Shown here piece by piece: positions 26,109 through 40,900 of a stretch of DNA of 64,000 nucleotides. Position numbers and translations under genes: made by a program. The DNA is from Macrotrachela quadricornifera (lineage: Eukaryota; Rotifera; Eurotatoria; Philodinida; Philodinidae): assembly GCA_022393335.1 (NCBI GenBank), contig JAJEKB010019387.1, forward strand, positions 1 through 64,000. The letters run 5' to 3'. Position 1 is the first letter of the stretch; every line of letters starts with the position of its first letter. Under the pieces are notes generated by a model that was not told where the DNA came from, made no database searches, and worked only from the letters and a program-made list of their open reading frames with translations.

Positions 26109-28508
26109 GAACGACTAAGAAATCAAAATAGAAGAGTGTGATCTATAATGTATAAACAGAAAGGAGAAGAAGAAAAATATTATTCATCAGAATTTATTTA
26201 GTCATATCTATATACATATATACGACTTCATCGTAAGTTTGATTCATGAAAAATAAAATCATCTTTTCTGTTTATAAATAAAAACTCGTGTCAGGATGAT
26301 TGTGCAACAGAGCAAAAGAAAAGAGCTTACAAATATACTGCCTGCCTACATTTATATACTATGTTAATAATGAATCAGCATACAAAACGTAATGCACTGC
26401 ATACGTCCTTATATAAAAAATATTCTTTTTTTGTTCTGTTCTTTTCCGTTTTTTTTTACTTACATCAGTTATGTTGTAACAGTGATTCATATTAAAAAAA
26501 TCAAGTGCTCTTTATTATTTTATTTTGAATATATTTTCCAGAAGATATAATATCGTCATCTGAGAATGATTTGAATAAAAAAAACATTATAAATTTTTGA
26601 AAAAAAATTATTCTTTAGCGGGAAGGGTAACATAGTACTAATTCGTATTTATTCTCTCAATATTATCTTTATTGACGTCATCTGACTCAGATTGTTTACA
26701 TCACATAATGAACAACAAAGACAAAAACAAGGCTATGAAATGGTATACGAAAATGATGCTTAGTCATTATGCAATTAATTCTATTTATATGTCATAGACC
26801 TAGACATATTTCAGCGTTAGTTGTGACTCAATGAAAAATAGGTCATATTACCGTTATTTAAGGAAAAAGCCTTACAATTATGAAGAAGTACTTCTCACCT
26901 AACGAAATTTATTGAAACATTGACTTCTTTCAAAACTGAAATGAAGATACAAATGTCAGAATGATATATTATTTGCAACAGAGAAGTACAAAGAGATAAT
27001 AAATGACGTATATTCAAACAATTGAAAAGTAATTACATAGAAGAGATGAAAATGTCTATGAATTATATTAACTTTCGTGTTTCTTTCAAGATAAAAGTAC
27101 GGAAGTATGATACTGATATCTAGTTATATATAATAGTATTTAATTTTTATTAAATCGTTTTAATTTCATCTTAATCATGATATCCAAAAACTTGAAACAA
27201 GGAACAATAGTATATAAATTGTTTTTTTGTTTAACTAATAAAGTCATATATTGTAAATATATCCGTACAACAACAAGGACAATTACAAACACAACAATTA
27301 TTACATAGTAATAAATGAATTATTTACTTTTCATTAAAAACTTTTATCAATATAAAATTCAAAATTTCGTCAGAATCGAATAATTTCTTATTAAAAAAAA
27401 AAAAGGAAGTATCTTATCCAAAAAAACACAAAGTATCTTTCAAAACATGATTTGTATAATAAAATCATGATTTAATCGAAAACAAAAACACGTTGTAAAT
27501 AATTAAATTCTAAACTATAAAAATAGTCTAGTCTATGTCAATAAAATAGCTTTGACGAACTTCATAAGTACAACAGATTTACTATTTGTTTTACTAAAAA
27601 AATATCAATTTTAACATACACATGAATTTCAGCAAAAATTTGAAGTATTTGTTCTTTATTAACTATTTGTCGAGCAAATAAATAACTAAATATAGTTAAA
27701 TAAACAAAACTAAATGAAAGCAATTATTGACTTGTGAAAATGACTGGAGGCAATGGTGACTATTCAGATACTTATCATTGTAGATGAACATCTTTTGCAT
27801 ATAAATATTTTTCACTTGAATATATACTTTTCTTGATCCTAATATTACTTTTTGATTGATAATGAATTATATATATATGTGCAATAAAAAGACACTTGTT
27901 AAATAAATAAATGTCTCCTTTAGAGTACTGTTATATCATACAAATTAATTGTAATGCTCTATATTTTATTTTTCATTTAATAATAAAAAAATATGGTAAT
28001 ACACTAGAGACATTGGCTCAAATTACTTTTTCTCACAAGAGAGATAGTGTGAACGATAAATAAAGTTGAAGGAAAAAATTATTGGTAATATTGTATATAA
28101 AATATTACAACTGATTGAATTATCTTAGTTTTTTTTTTATCTTCTTATTAAAAATACAATAAAAGAATAATAATTAAACATTTTGTACTTTGTGCTGTAT
28201 TTTAAATGTATAAAAAATAATCGAAAATAATTTTTTTTACAAATCATGAAACGACATTCTTTTCAATTTTTTTCTCATTTTGATACATATAAGAAAAAAC
28301 TTTTCATTCTCACAATTTTTGCATCTAATCTCCGTGATTTAGTTTCTGATTAGTATATATGATATTAAATTTCGTTGACATACAATGAAAAACAATTTGA
28401 AAAAAAATCAATATTTCAGTACATTTATAAAAATTTTGTATATAAATCAATGCTATTCTTCAATATCAGCGCATACTCGAGCTAGTCTAAAACTCGATAG
28501 TAACTGTC
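26109..28508. other. Intergenic region, divergent promoters
   Basis: About 2.4 kb between the divergent phosphatase (-) and serine protease (+) genes. AT-rich, no coding potential recognised. It presumably holds both promoters. A CRE-like TGACGTCA core (near 26674, ttgacgtcatctgactca) is visible, with an AP-1-like TGACTCA beside it. Confidence 0.4.
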
Positions 28509-29767
28509 ATGTTGACATTGCCTTCCATTCTAATTTGTATTTTTTTCTTCTCATCAAATGTTTTCGGTGGACAAGAGCTTCCAATAATTACGGATCAAGA
28601 ATGTAATCCTGAAACATCATCATGGACTTCGTGGTTTAATACACAAGATCCAAAAAAAACTAATGGTAATGATGTTGAAGATATTTCAGTAATTCGAAAA
28701 TCATATCCAGAGGCAGCTCGATGTGATACAGTATTAAATGTTGAATATTCTGTTTCGGGTAAATCAAATAATGATACATCAATGTATCAAACATTAATTA
28801 ATAATAATGGCGTTTTTTGTATGGGTTCATCAACATCACGTTGTCCAGATTATAGTGTTCGTTTTTGTTGTCCACTTGAACGACCATATGCATCACAACA
28901 ATGTGGTCAAACATTTCGTCAGCCTCAATTAAATTCTAATCTTCGTATTGTCAGTGGTTTTGAAGCAGTACCACATTCATTACCTTGGGCTGTTTCATTA
29001 CAATATAAAGATGTACATGATTGTGGTGGAGTTATTATTGATCAATGGCATATAATGACAGCTGCACATTGTTTAGATTATTCGCATGATCTTGGAAATT
29101 ATTTTGCTCGTGTTGGTGCACATAATCGATATTCATCTGGACAACTTATACCTATTGCTGAATTAGTTTCACATCCAACTTATGATGAAATACGTTCAAC
29201 AGATGATATTGGAATTATTAGATTGGCTTCACCAATTACATTTTCACAAAATGTTCAACCAATTTGTCTTGTAGATAATGTTAGTAAATAGATATTCTTT
29301 TATTCTTAAATAAAAATTTATTATATTTTATTCTATAGATTATTGAACCACCACTTGATACAGCTGTTTATGTTGCTGGTTGGGGTAATACTGCACACCA
29401 AATGTGGAATAGTTCAAGTCCAGTTCTTCTTCAAGCAAAACTTCGTGTCATTTCTGATTGTTCAATGTATTTTGCTTATGAACCTCAAAAACAAATTTGC
29501 ACCGTTCATAATGGACCTGCTGATAGAGATCATGGGTCAGTCTTTTGTTATTGTTTCATTATTATCATATAATAATTATTATTTAGATCATGTCAAGGTG
29601 ATAGTGGTGGTGGTTTACTCTATTTTAAAAATGGTCGTTGGTATGCAGCTGGTGTAGTTAGTTATGCTATTGGATGCGGTCGACAAACTTTCCCAACAGT
29701 ATTTACTAAAACAGCAACTTATATTGATTGGATTCGCTCTATAATCAATCGTCCAATATCAAATTAA
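28509..29767 (+). CDS. Secreted chymotrypsin-fold serine protease (S1)
   Basis: Three exons, 28509-29279, 29339-29535 and 29587-29767, giving 382 aa. The N-terminus is a signal peptide (LPSILICIFFFSSNVFGG). A Cys-containing propeptide or linker follows at about 22-145. The activation site is R-IVSGFEAVPHSLPWAVSL. The triad is intact: His in MTAAHCLD, Asp in STDDIGIIRL and Ser in CQGDSGGG. The residue in the specificity-pocket base position (six before the active Ser) is Gly in HGSCQGDSGG, not Asp, so trypsin-like cleavage after Arg/Lys is not expected; chymotrypsin- or elastase-like specificity is more likely (inference). Fits a digestive or defence protease. Confidence 0.9.
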
Positions 29768-30425
29768 ATTTTTATTATTTTAAATAAATAATGAAAATAA
29801 AAGATATATAAGAGGTTATAATATATATTGGTAATGCTAAAATGATTTTACTATAGATTCTATTGATGATGAAAAAAATATTTAGACAAAGTATCTGAGT
29901 GTTGTCCATTGAGAAGCGTTTAGAAAAAAAACTAAAAGTTGCTCGATATTTAGATTGAGAGAAAAGAATGGTATTTTTAGAGAGTATAAGTATTGTGTTA
30001 CCTACTAAAAAAATCGTTTCGTAAAGAATTAATCTCTATTAATTCAATAAAGAATGATAAAAACATGCCATTATTATCAAATAATTCTATTGACTTTTTA
30101 ATCAATTATAATAAAATCAAAACGAACAAAAATTACGCTTGTTTAAATATTTCAGTATCATTAAATAGATATAAAAACAAATGAAAATTTTCATACATTT
30201 AATGAATAATTGAGCAATAAAAATAACAAAGATTTGGAGATTCATTCGCAATGTTTGTAAGCAAATAAAATAGAATATTTTTGAAAAATAAATATCAAAT
30301 TTTGCATTGCATTGAATCATTCATGTTAATAGTACATTTGTATATAAATTCTTGAGATAGGCAAAAACAAGAAACTGAATTTCATATGTATAAAATTTTA
30401 TATTTACTTAAATAAAATATTTCAA
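29768..30425. other. Intergenic region, convergent gene ends
   Basis: About 660 bp between the protease (+) and HINT3-like (-) stop codons. AT-rich, no gene recognised. It marks the 3' end of the five-gene minus-strand array. Confidence 0.4.
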
Positions 30426-31093
30426 TCACAATTTAGCTTTCGGCGATGGTAAATTACGAAGAACATCCTCTAATGATCCATGCCAAGCCGTTTTTTCTGC
30501 AAACATGAATCGATTCCACCAATTTCGATATGGTTTTTGAATGGCATGTAAATGAAGATGATCTATTGAATTATAAGGTGGACGATGAAAACAAAAAACA
30601 AATGAAGAATCCATTGGTGTTTTCTCATCCTTATATGTCTCAGTTGATGAAAACAATATTGGTAAATGTCCCCGATTAAATGCATAATGAGATGGTGGTG
30701 GTGCGAGAGGTAGTAGTGGAGATTCAGTCGAACCAATATGTTGAGCATGAATACGAAGTTGTTCTATTGCTACCTGAAATAAAATATTTGGTTAAACAAT
30801 CTAGGAAAAAATATTATTATATTTACTTTTTTCATATGTTCAAGTAATGATCTATGTTCTTCTGTCAATACAGCAACAGTCTGTATATGTTGTAATGGTA
30901 CTATCAATAGATGCAATCGCGCAGCTGGTCCTCTTGGAATAAAAACTGCACATTGATCATCACGATACCATAATTGATTTGCTGGTGATTCACCGCGTAC
31001 AATACGACAAAATAAACAATCAACTATTTCATTATCTTCTTTTGAATAAGCAACACCTTTTTTATTTCGTATTGTAGAATGTTCAGCTCCCAT
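30426..31093 (-). CDS. HINT3: HIT-family nucleotide hydrolase, HINT3-like
   Basis: Two exons (minus): 30827-31093 and 30426-30773, giving 204 aa. The HIT fold starts with DCLFCRIVRGESPANQLWY and HLLIVPLQHIQTVAVL. The histidine-triad motif HLHLHA sits in RPPYNSIDHLHLHAIQKP. This, and the aromatic stretch YRNWWNRFMFAEK after the triad, match HINT3, a phosphoramidase acting on AMP-amino-acid conjugates. Exon 2 has an extra Pro/Ser loop before the triad. It is the last gene of the minus-strand array: the ATG is 110 bp after the ZW10 stop, and an acceptor (ttcttttttaag, 31101-31102 on the plus strand) ends 7 nt before it. Confident for the HIT family, good for HINT3. Confidence 0.86.
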
Positions 31094-31203
31094 ATATTAT
31101 CTTAAAAAAGAACAACTCTATGAAAATACAAGAAATAAGATCACTTTTTTTCCCAAGATAAACAAACACACACACACACACAGAGACAGAGATAAAAGAA
31201 AAA
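31094..31203. other. ZW10-HINT3 operon-like spacer
   Basis: A 110-bp spacer between the ZW10 stop and the HINT3-like ATG (minus strand). It contains a (CA)n run at about 31167-31182 and, near the HINT3 side, a polypyrimidine stretch and AG acceptor with no matching donor. Confidence 0.5.
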
Positions 31204-34200
31204 CTATTGAATTTTTGCAAGGGCTGCTGTTCGTCTTTCTGATGTTTGAAAAAGAGCTCGAATAAGTTGTTTAATTTCAATAGATGTAAATTGACTAGCA
31301 AGTGGTCCTTGTCCATTAAACCATCGATCAACAATTGTTTGTAAAGAACTATTTAAAACAAGACATAATTCATTAAATCTTGTTAAATTTGGTGCTAAAC
31401 GAGCAAGAATATTTAAACCAGGACTAATATCATCTTTAACAAGTATATCATGTAAAAATGTTGACCATTGTGTAAAAACATCAACCATTATTTGACATTC
31501 TTGTTCTGGAATATCTTCAAGTGATAATGTTTCTTTAATAAGAACATGACTAACATGATCACATAGATATCCTAATTTATTTAAATAAAATAAAATGAAA
31601 ACAAAAAAAAAATATATTTTATTTATATTATATTCCTACCAATAACTTTAAAGTAAACATGAGGTGAAAATACATTTCGCCAATTATTTGAAAGATTTTT
31701 CATATGCATTATACATTTATTTATACTTCGTTTTAATATATCTTGATTTTCATCTTCATCAACAATATTATGAAATGCTATTTAATAGAAAAATAATTCA
31801 AAAAATAAAATAAGAAAATAAATATATCAAACCTCCAATTTCTTTAATAAATGATGTTAATATATCTCTTTGTATATCTAACTGAGATTTTAGTAAATTT
31901 GCTGCTTGATTACGAAATACAGGAACATAATCAACAAATGTTATTGGTTGACCATCGGCTGTTTTATTTTTTAAATGATAATATTCTTCACCAAGAAGAA
32001 GACATTCATGAGCAACATACATATAAGTATTAAAATGTAAAGCTAAAAAAATCAAATAAATATATATATATATTCGAATTAGATTAAATCATTTGTTCAA
32101 TTTCTTTACCGGTTAGATAAGGAAATTCTTGTATTTTTTTTTCATGTAAATTTGAATATATAACATGAAATAATTCCATCATGTTTCTTGCTGTTGCACA
32201 AAGATGTGCACCATAATTTTCTAATTGATCAGCTTCTTGTAGAACTGTTCGAATAAATTGAATATATTCATAAACATGTTTCCTTAAAACAAAAAAAAGA
32301 AAATTCTTATTTGTAATGATTTTAAATTTATTTTTACACAATAATTGTACGTGGAAAACGAAACATATTTGCATCTAATTCATCTAAACTAATAGTTGAT
32401 GATAAAATATTTGTTTGAGTTTCATTTTTATGTTTTTCTTTATCTTGATCATTTTGTATAAATAATTGTTCATTATCACCAATTTCAATTGTTTTTAATG
32501 ATGTTGTAATTATTGAATTAGATTGAAGTAATTGTCGACTTTGAATTAAATATGTTCGACAACGACTTTTTATTATTGATTCATCAATATTTCCAACAAC
32601 CGATGAAAGAATATTAGATATTTGATTATTAGAAAAAAATTTTATTTCAATTAAATATTTTTCAAAATTAATTACTGTTTGTAATAATGTATGAAATATT
32701 TCAATATATTGAAAATCATCTGGAATGAGATTTAATAAATGTTCACGTATAAGTTCAATAAAATCATTGACAATAGTTGAAGAAAAGATACTCATCAATG
32801 AAATTAATTCAATCGACCTATAAAAATAGAAGAAAAATATTTTGTTTTAAAAAAAGAAAATTTTTTTTCAATTTCTCTAAAATATAGATTTGTAAATATA
32901 CTAAACTCTGAATTAAAAATAATCCAATATACAAAAATCTTTAAGAACTATTACTTTTCATGTGATGTTTGTATTTTCATTACTCTTGATAATAAATACA
33001 TATTTAATATATCAAAAAATTTCATTAAATAATTTAATGTTTCATTAAATTGTTCAATATCATTTTTTTCTATTTCCTCAATCGTTTCCATTTGAATTAA
33101 AATCATCATTGTTTCTATATTAAAATCTAATCTCATTTTTTTCTCAATTAATACATTAATAAATCCTTGAAAACAATATATTGCAAATGATTGAATATTT
33201 TTTTCCATTAATAATTTTTCTCCTTTATCTTCATAAAATATACATTGAAAAAGTTCTTCAAGATAATTTAAATTTAATTTAAATTGATTTTTATTTGTTC
33301 GATCAACACCATCATTCCATAAAATATGATGTGTTTGACATATATCAGAATTTAATTGTCTAACAGATCTTTGAAATGTTTCATATAATGGATATTGTTG
33401 TTGATATAATTTATTATTTATATTTTTTGGAAATAAATATTCATTATGAATAAGTTTATCTATAGATTCATATAAAATTTTTGCTTCATTTAAATAACGT
33501 TTTTTACATAATTTTCGACATTCTTAATATAAAAAGAAAATAGAAAATTTTAAGAAATTTTCTTTTTTTTTTATTTACCATGAATTTGATTTTGTAATTC
33601 AATTAATTGTTTAATACCATTAATAAATTGATTTAAATGATGAATTTGATAATAATTTGAATTAAGATGACGTGCATGATTTTCTAATTTTGAATAATCA
33701 TCAATCTTTTCGATTAATTCTTTTCGTTTTAATTCTAATTGTTCACATTGTTCAATAAGTTTTTTAGTTTGAAAATCAATTTTATTTATATCTTTACTTT
33801 TGTTTATATATAATTGATAAATTTGATTTTGTTTATCATCTATTTCTTGTTTCAAATTATTTTTTAATAAATCAATTTGTTCAGAAGTTATAGATTCTAA
33901 ATTATTTTTAAATAAATTAATAGATAAAAAATTTTTACGAAGAAAAAGAGGTCAGCACACAATGAAATAAATGCACTTCAAGTATAAAAAGTTAATGATT
34001 TCATGAGTCTACGAAATTTGATCGCTACGCAAATTAGTCACCTATTTTGTAATTAAATGAATAGAATGTTTCAAAAAAAAAAAGTTCTCAGGTCGAAGAA
34101 TAATTTTAACAATCAAAGTCATTCATAATAAAGTTAACATGAAGCCAGTTTTTCAATTAAAAGATAATGATTCTAGTGACTTTCTGGACTGTTGCGACTC

Positions 34201-34701
34201 GTCAAAAATTCCTAAAAAATCATAAAAGCTTTTAAATATCTTTAAAACTGTCAAATAATTTTCAACGAATCTCTAAATCTTTTTCTATCCTGTCGCCACA
34301 CTCTTTCTGATTTCTTTCATTTCAGAGAAGTTCTACATTTTCAGAAATCAATTCGTTAATCCTTGCGAACGTTCACATCATGTAGTGATGACAGTTTCGT
34401 GGCTGATACGACAGCAAACGGTTACACTCTTATAAAATTCGAATTATCATTTTTTGTATGTGTCGTTCAAACACCTTCAATATTTCTTTTTCTATTACAC
34501 AATTTCACGATTATACTTCGTGTTTTTTTCATTTTTAACTTGATGGAGAAAATCGATGTTTTTCATCGAAACATTGAATTTTTAAATTTGTTTAGCATAT
34601 ATCGACCAATTTAAGTATACACTAATTTTCGCTTTCCCAGAACACCTAAACTTACCATTTAACGTTGTAATATCATTTCTTTCTAAAAAATCTGCCAACA
34701 T
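31204..34701 (-). CDS. ZW10: ZW10 (kinetochore / NRZ tethering complex subunit)
   Basis: Eight exons (minus): 34656-34701, 33579-33896, 32955-33522, 32338-32817, 32110-32282, 31833-32042, 31640-31777 and 31204-31571, giving 766 aa, close to the usual animal length of about 780. The N-terminus (MLADFLERND) leads into a long charged coiled coil (KKLIEQCEQLELKRKELIEK). The C-terminal half carries TYMYVAHECLLLGEEYYHL, ITFVDYVPVFR and the hallmark end DRWFNGQGPLA, IKQLIRALFQTSERRTAALA. In animals ZW10 joins RINT1 and NAG for Golgi-to-ER tethering, and ROD and Zwilch at kinetochores. Intron 1 (33897-34655, 759 nt) is unusually long. An acceptor (ttttttctttcag, 34704-34705) ends 2 nt before the ATG, 204 bp after the ZFYVE26 stop. 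Confidence 0.93.
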
Positions 34702-34703
34702 AT

Positions 34704-34718
34704 CTGAAAGAAAAAACA
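34704..34718 (-). promoter_or_regulatory. Unpaired splice acceptor before ZW10
   Basis: On the minus strand a textbook polypyrimidine tract plus CAG lies 2 nt upstream of the ZW10 ATG, in the short spacer after ZFYVE26. It is the clearest candidate trans-splice acceptor of the array. Confidence 0.55.
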
Positions 34719-34905
34719 ACTCAAAATCTAAATCAATTATAATAATTTTAATAAAATCATATTTTTTTTTTTATTTCTTCCAAAAAAAGAAAGCTGATAT
34801 TACTATAAAAAAAAAAAGGAAATCACCTATAAAAAATATTATAATCACAGATGGAAATAAAAAAGAAAATTGATTGGAGTTTATTTATGGAAAGACTAGA
34901 TATAT

Positions 34906-37900
34906 TCATTGTTCACTTGTTCGATTTTCTAACCATTTTTTACATATATCATAAACAGCTGTTTGACCACTTCTTTCTGCATCATCACGAATTAAACGGA
35001 CTTTATCTGCTTTTCCAAGACGAATTGCTATTAAATAAGCAGCACGTAATTTACCAACAGCAATATAAACATTTGTACGAGTATCATCATTTTTAATCAT
35101 TTGAATTAATGTATCTTGTTCTTTGCTCTAAAAAATAAAAAATAAGAATTATTATTAAAAATCAAAATTTCTATCATTTTTATTTTACTTGTTCAACATC
35201 AGAACCAGTTTGTCGAACACAAGCTTCAATAATATCATCATGTAACTTAATATCAGTATAACCATTATCACGAATTACTTGAAGTAATTGTTGAAGTGAA
35301 CGATAATCCCGACGTTTACCAATATCTTCAGCACATGGAATAAATACTTCTTTTGGTGGAATATTCATTTCCTAAATTATATTTTCAAATAAAATATTTA
35401 TGAAAAAAAAACATAAAATTATTTTACATTAATTATTTTATTAATTAAACTAAATCCATTTGTCATTGTATCAGATATTGTTATTAAGCCTAAAATAAGT
35501 TTAATTATTAATTCTTTTCCATCAAATAATGTTGGACAATTAACAAGTATATTTGAACCATTTGTCTTTAATCGTTCTAATTGTGTATAAATATAACGAG
35601 TTAATTCAAGTTGAAGTTCAATTTTATTTTTAGTACTAGAATTAAAAGAAAGAATATTATTCTCAAAATCTTATTTCATGTTTATATAATAGAGATTTTA
35701 ACAATTCCAAAATATATCAAGTCAAAGATTATACTATAAAAGATGAGACGATCATTAGCTATTCTTTTTTTAAGAGATAAATATAACACTCATCATCTTT
35801 TTAGAAACTTCATTTTAATGTTAATTTCTTTTTTTCTTAATTATAATTCTTTCAAAATCATATCATATTCATAAGTGAGAGAAGCATAAAATTCTAATGA
35901 AAATTAATCTACCTTTGAATTTTTATCATTGTTTGTTCTGTATCAATTTTTGCTTGTTGAAAACATTCTAAAGCTTTTTGTAAATAATTTAAACGTTTTT
36001 CATATAAATCTATATATGTTGTTCGATTTAAAGTAAATAATTTAATTGATGTAAATCCTGCATTTATAAAATCATTCATAAATAATTGTAATTGTTGTAA
36101 TGAATGATACATTTCTTTTTCTTTTAAATATGTACAAATAAATTTTAAATGATGTGTAAATGAATTATTATTATGTAATAATATATAATTAAATAAATGT
36201 TTTATATGATTACGTTTTAATAATGGAAGATATATATGATCACGAAATAATGTTAATGAACATTTATATTCAAATGCTTGTGTATATAATTCATGACGAA
36301 TATAATAATCTATTAGATGTGCTTCATCACTATAAATTGTCAAATAAAATAATATTTCATTTTCAATTACTAAAAGAAAAAAAAAAGAATATTTATTATT
36401 TTTTTATTTAAGAGAATAAAGAAGTTAAAAAGAAAATAACTTTTTTTTGATTGATCAGGTATATGTGGTATTGTTGATAGACTATTAAGATATTTTAAAC
36501 TAACACGTGTTTGTCCTGTTTGTCGAATTTGTTGTTCAGTTAGATATTGATATTTCATAGAATATTTTAATGGTCGACATGATTCAAGATATGTTATAAT
36601 ATCTTTTAACATTTTTTCTTGACTTATACCACCACGTTGTTGTTGTTGTTGTGTTGACATTGTATCTGATAATTCAGTATTTTTTTGTAAACATTTTTCA
36701 AATTTATCACGAGCTTCAACATATTGACCCATATGAAGATATGCTAATTAAAATTAAAGTTTAATAGGATATTATAATAATAGTTTAGAATTTAAAAAAA
36801 AATGATAAACAATGCACAAACTAACTCTATCATCGATAATTGTAAAATATTAACATACAAATCGAAATAAATTATTAGATTTATATGAAAAAAAAAATTT
36901 TTTTAAACTTTTGTTAATAATTTAAACTAATCAAAATGCAAAAAAAAGGTAGAAATGGATGTTTCTTTTAATTTTTAATAAAATAAAAATTTAATAATTA
37001 CCCATTCCCCATTGAAACCAAATTGTTTGTGTATCTAAATTACATCTTGTTGAAATATCCATTGCTAATTGATATCTTTCATCATCTAATAATTGATTTC
37101 GAATTTTTCTTAACATATCATGTTGTAAAAGATCATTTAAAGCTGGTAATGGACAATTAGCCATATTTAAACGATTTAATATATCAACAAGATTATTATA
37201 CATATCACATGAAGCAAGTAATTTTTGTTGTTCACCTAATTCTTCATCATTAATATTATCTGTCATTAATTTCATTTTAGCAGTAAATAAAAGATTTTTA
37301 ATTATATTTAAAACTAAACCATAATCAATTTCAATATTACGTTGTTTTGTTGATAATTGTTCAGATAAATATTCACATAAATTTTTTATTAATTTTCCAC
37401 ATTGATATTGATTTGAATGTAATTCAATTAATGATAAACATAATGATATACTTGGAGATTGATCATAATGAAAATCATTACGTAAACTTTCATCATTAGA
37501 TGTTCCAGTTAATTGATAATGAACTTCATCATTAATAACAGGTAATATTGGAATATCATTATTATCTTGTTTTTGTGGTGAATCAACAGATGATCGACGA
37601 TTTAATTTATTTGCTTTTAATAATGGACTTGTTGTTGAAAAACTTGAACTGAATAATAATGGTTCATCTTCTAAAATACTTGATGTATCATTTACAAGTG
37701 ATGTACCTAATAAAAGATTATTTGATGTTGCTTCATATTGTCGATTATTAGCTAAATAAATTTGACTTATAGATTGTCTTTTAAATGATCCGATTGTTCT
37801 TGAAAGACTAGGAAAAAGAAAAACAAAAGAAAAATAATTTCTCTATGTATTATACACAATAAATAAAGACTAAACCTGAAAGTCAATACATTTCAAGATT

Positions 37901-40900
37901 TCATACTCAATTATTTTTTATAAAATATAAGAAGTGAATAACTGGGAAATATAGATTACTAATAATTTTTTCTTCTGATTAATTATTAAGATATTCTTTG
38001 TGAACTATCTATATGGTTAAAAATACTTTGTAATTCTACTCAATGAAAATTAATTATAAAATAAAAATTTACGGTCGAAAATTGTCAAATTTTTTTGCTG
38101 AATTATTTGTTTCTTGTCGAGTATTTATTGTTGGTGTTGGATTATTTTGCAAAAATTGATAACACTCTTTACATGTACGTTCAAGACGATCTTTAATTAT
38201 GGTCATTTGTTGTGAACATGATTTACATACAACACGACCACAACGACGACAATGATGACGACGATTAAACATTGAAAATTGTGATTCATTACAACACATA
38301 CAAACAGATACTTCATCATCAGATACCCATAATTTTCTTGATGGTATTGCTAATGGAACCATAAATTCAGCTGGTTGGGATGGTGCTACTTTTGTTGTAT
38401 GATGAGATTGATCATTTGAATTAAATCGATTAGATAATGATGATGATAAATAATCAAAAAAAGATGAAGATGTCGGTTGATGTTGTTGTTGTTGTTGAGA
38501 TTTTATGGCAATTGAACTAGATATTGGTGGACTATTAGGATTAGGTGATGATGGTATTGTTGAAGGTGATGATAAATGTTGATCAGGTTCTGGTACACTA
38601 GGAGATGATATAGATGTTTTAGGTGACATACGTTGACGTATTGAACTGAATAAATTATTTGAACCAGTATTATTTCGACGATTTGGTGGAGAAATATCTT
38701 GAGAACCTTTATGTTGATTTGTACGAGGAGATGGATTTAATGGCATACGACGACGGTCTATTTGTGAAATAGATGTTGTTGGAAGAGCAGGTCTAGAGAA
38801 TATTAAAAAGAAATTTTTTATTCGATAAATATATGTCTTTAAACAAACTATTACAAAACGTATAGTTTGTATTTAACAGATATCTAGAAAATATACTCAT
38901 TCAATATGAAGACTTCGAACTAACTCTTTAATGTAATATATGTACAAATATATAGTTAATCATGACATATCCAATATAAAACTCAAATTATTTAAAATAC
39001 AAAGTTTTTTTAATAAGATTCTCATAGAAATATTATCAAAGTAATTTAATTTAATTTAATTCTTTTAAAATATATCAAAATATCATATCTCTATAATTCA
39101 TCAAAGCAAAAAAAGATTTCAAAGAAAATTTTTATATTAATAACAAATAAATATTTCGATAATAATGAATATATAATTCATATTCTATTAAAATTTCATC
39201 ATTAGTTTTCTATTTACTTATTCTCAACAGTTGATTTTCCTTCATTTGGTTGTACAACATTTAATCGTACACTTTTTTTTGTATAAAATTCAATAAGTTG
39301 ATCAATTTGTGTAATATTAATAATATTTTCTAAAGAATATTTTTTAATTAATACTGTTAATGATTCAATTGTTATTTTAGCTATATCAACTGAACTATTC
39401 ATTAATAATTGTTCAATAATAAGTAATGGTTTTTCAACTAAATGTACATATGAATCTGTTTGTTCTAATGGTATACAATTAAAAAATAAAGCTAAACCAG
39501 TAACTAAAATACATAATTTTGATCTATCATATTCTCCTTGAAAAAAATTTGAATTTTCTTCAAAATGTCCTAGCATATATTGTATAAGACGAAATTTAAT
39601 AAATAATCTTGAAAATGGTATTGTTTTTTTACGTGTTATTAATTTTTTTTTTGATAAATCATTAATTAAATCTGTACATAAATGCCATTTATCATCTTGA
39701 TTTTTAATTGTATCAATAATTTGTAAAAATTTATTTCCATTACCAATATTTTCTTCTTTTAATAACCAATTAATATGTTCTTCAACTAATTTAAATCTAA
39801 CACGATGAATTATACTTTCATCAACAACATTATTTAATAATGTTAACCATTTATGTCCCATATCAAATTGTTTTTCATAAATAAACATATTAACAACAGC
39901 TAATGGATCAAGTTGTGAATGTTCTTCTGCACGTTGCCATGTTAAACATTTTGATGATGTCTTTTTAAGTGCCATATCATCAATTGATATATTTAATTGA
40001 TTTTCATCTTTAGATGAAATTCTTTCCAATAATTTATTAAATTGTGATAATGCACCAAGACATAAAGTTTTATAAACATACATTATATTTAAACGTTCTT
40101 GTATCCATGGTATATAATCTTGATGAGTTTTTTTACATGATGTTAAACATAATTGAAGTAATTTTAAACATGTTGGACCATCAAAACGTGGTAAATATGT
40201 TATTGTTCCATGTATTAATAAATGACAATCATGAATTTTACGTAAATAATTATATGCATGATCAGGTTCAGGTGTTTGTTTTATTAATGTTAATAAAGCA
40301 AGATCACGTAAAATTTGACAATATGGAGAATGTACAATAAATGATGGTAATAATGAATCAAATAATTCAACTATTTCTGTATATTTACAATTATTCCATA
40401 ATAATGAACAAAGATAAAGAAGAAGATCATGTTGATATGTTAAATCATTTAATACAATTGAACGAAACCATTCATCACCAATAGATGATGTTGATTCAAT
40501 TAATGTTGGAGATAATAATAAACTTGTAAAATATGTTTTTAATGGAGTTTTATCTGTTTGAATTGGTTGATTATGAACAATAGATTGAACATATATTTGA
40601 AGAATTTGTCCTAATGCAGGAGATTTTTCTTGAACAAATGATATTGTACGAGAATCAATTAGATGATTAGGTAATGTTGATGATTGAGGAAGAAAATCAA
40701 ATGATGATGTTAAAGAAATAATTGTTGTTGATGAAGGAAGTGAACTTGTACGACGATGACGTTGTTGTTTTTCAAGTTGGGATGAACATAAACGATAATC
40801 AAAACTAATTGCAAAATCAGTTTGAGAAGGCATTACTATAGTTGTTATTGTGCGATTTTCTTAATGAAAAAAAAAATAATTCAATTAAAAGATTTAATCA

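Noticed and set aside
32084..32374. ZW10 minus-strand open frames as separate small genes
   Set aside because: They join with matching phases into a continuous ZW10 protein of expected length.
34363..34614. 83-codon plus-strand frame in ZW10 intron 1
   Set aside because: No homology and it lies within an intron whose splice phases and N-terminal fit to ZW10 are consistent.
40044..40340. 98-codon frame opposite ZFYVE26 (and similar ones at 41061, 43506, 35909-36411)
   Set aside because: Antisense shadows of well-supported ZFYVE26 exons.
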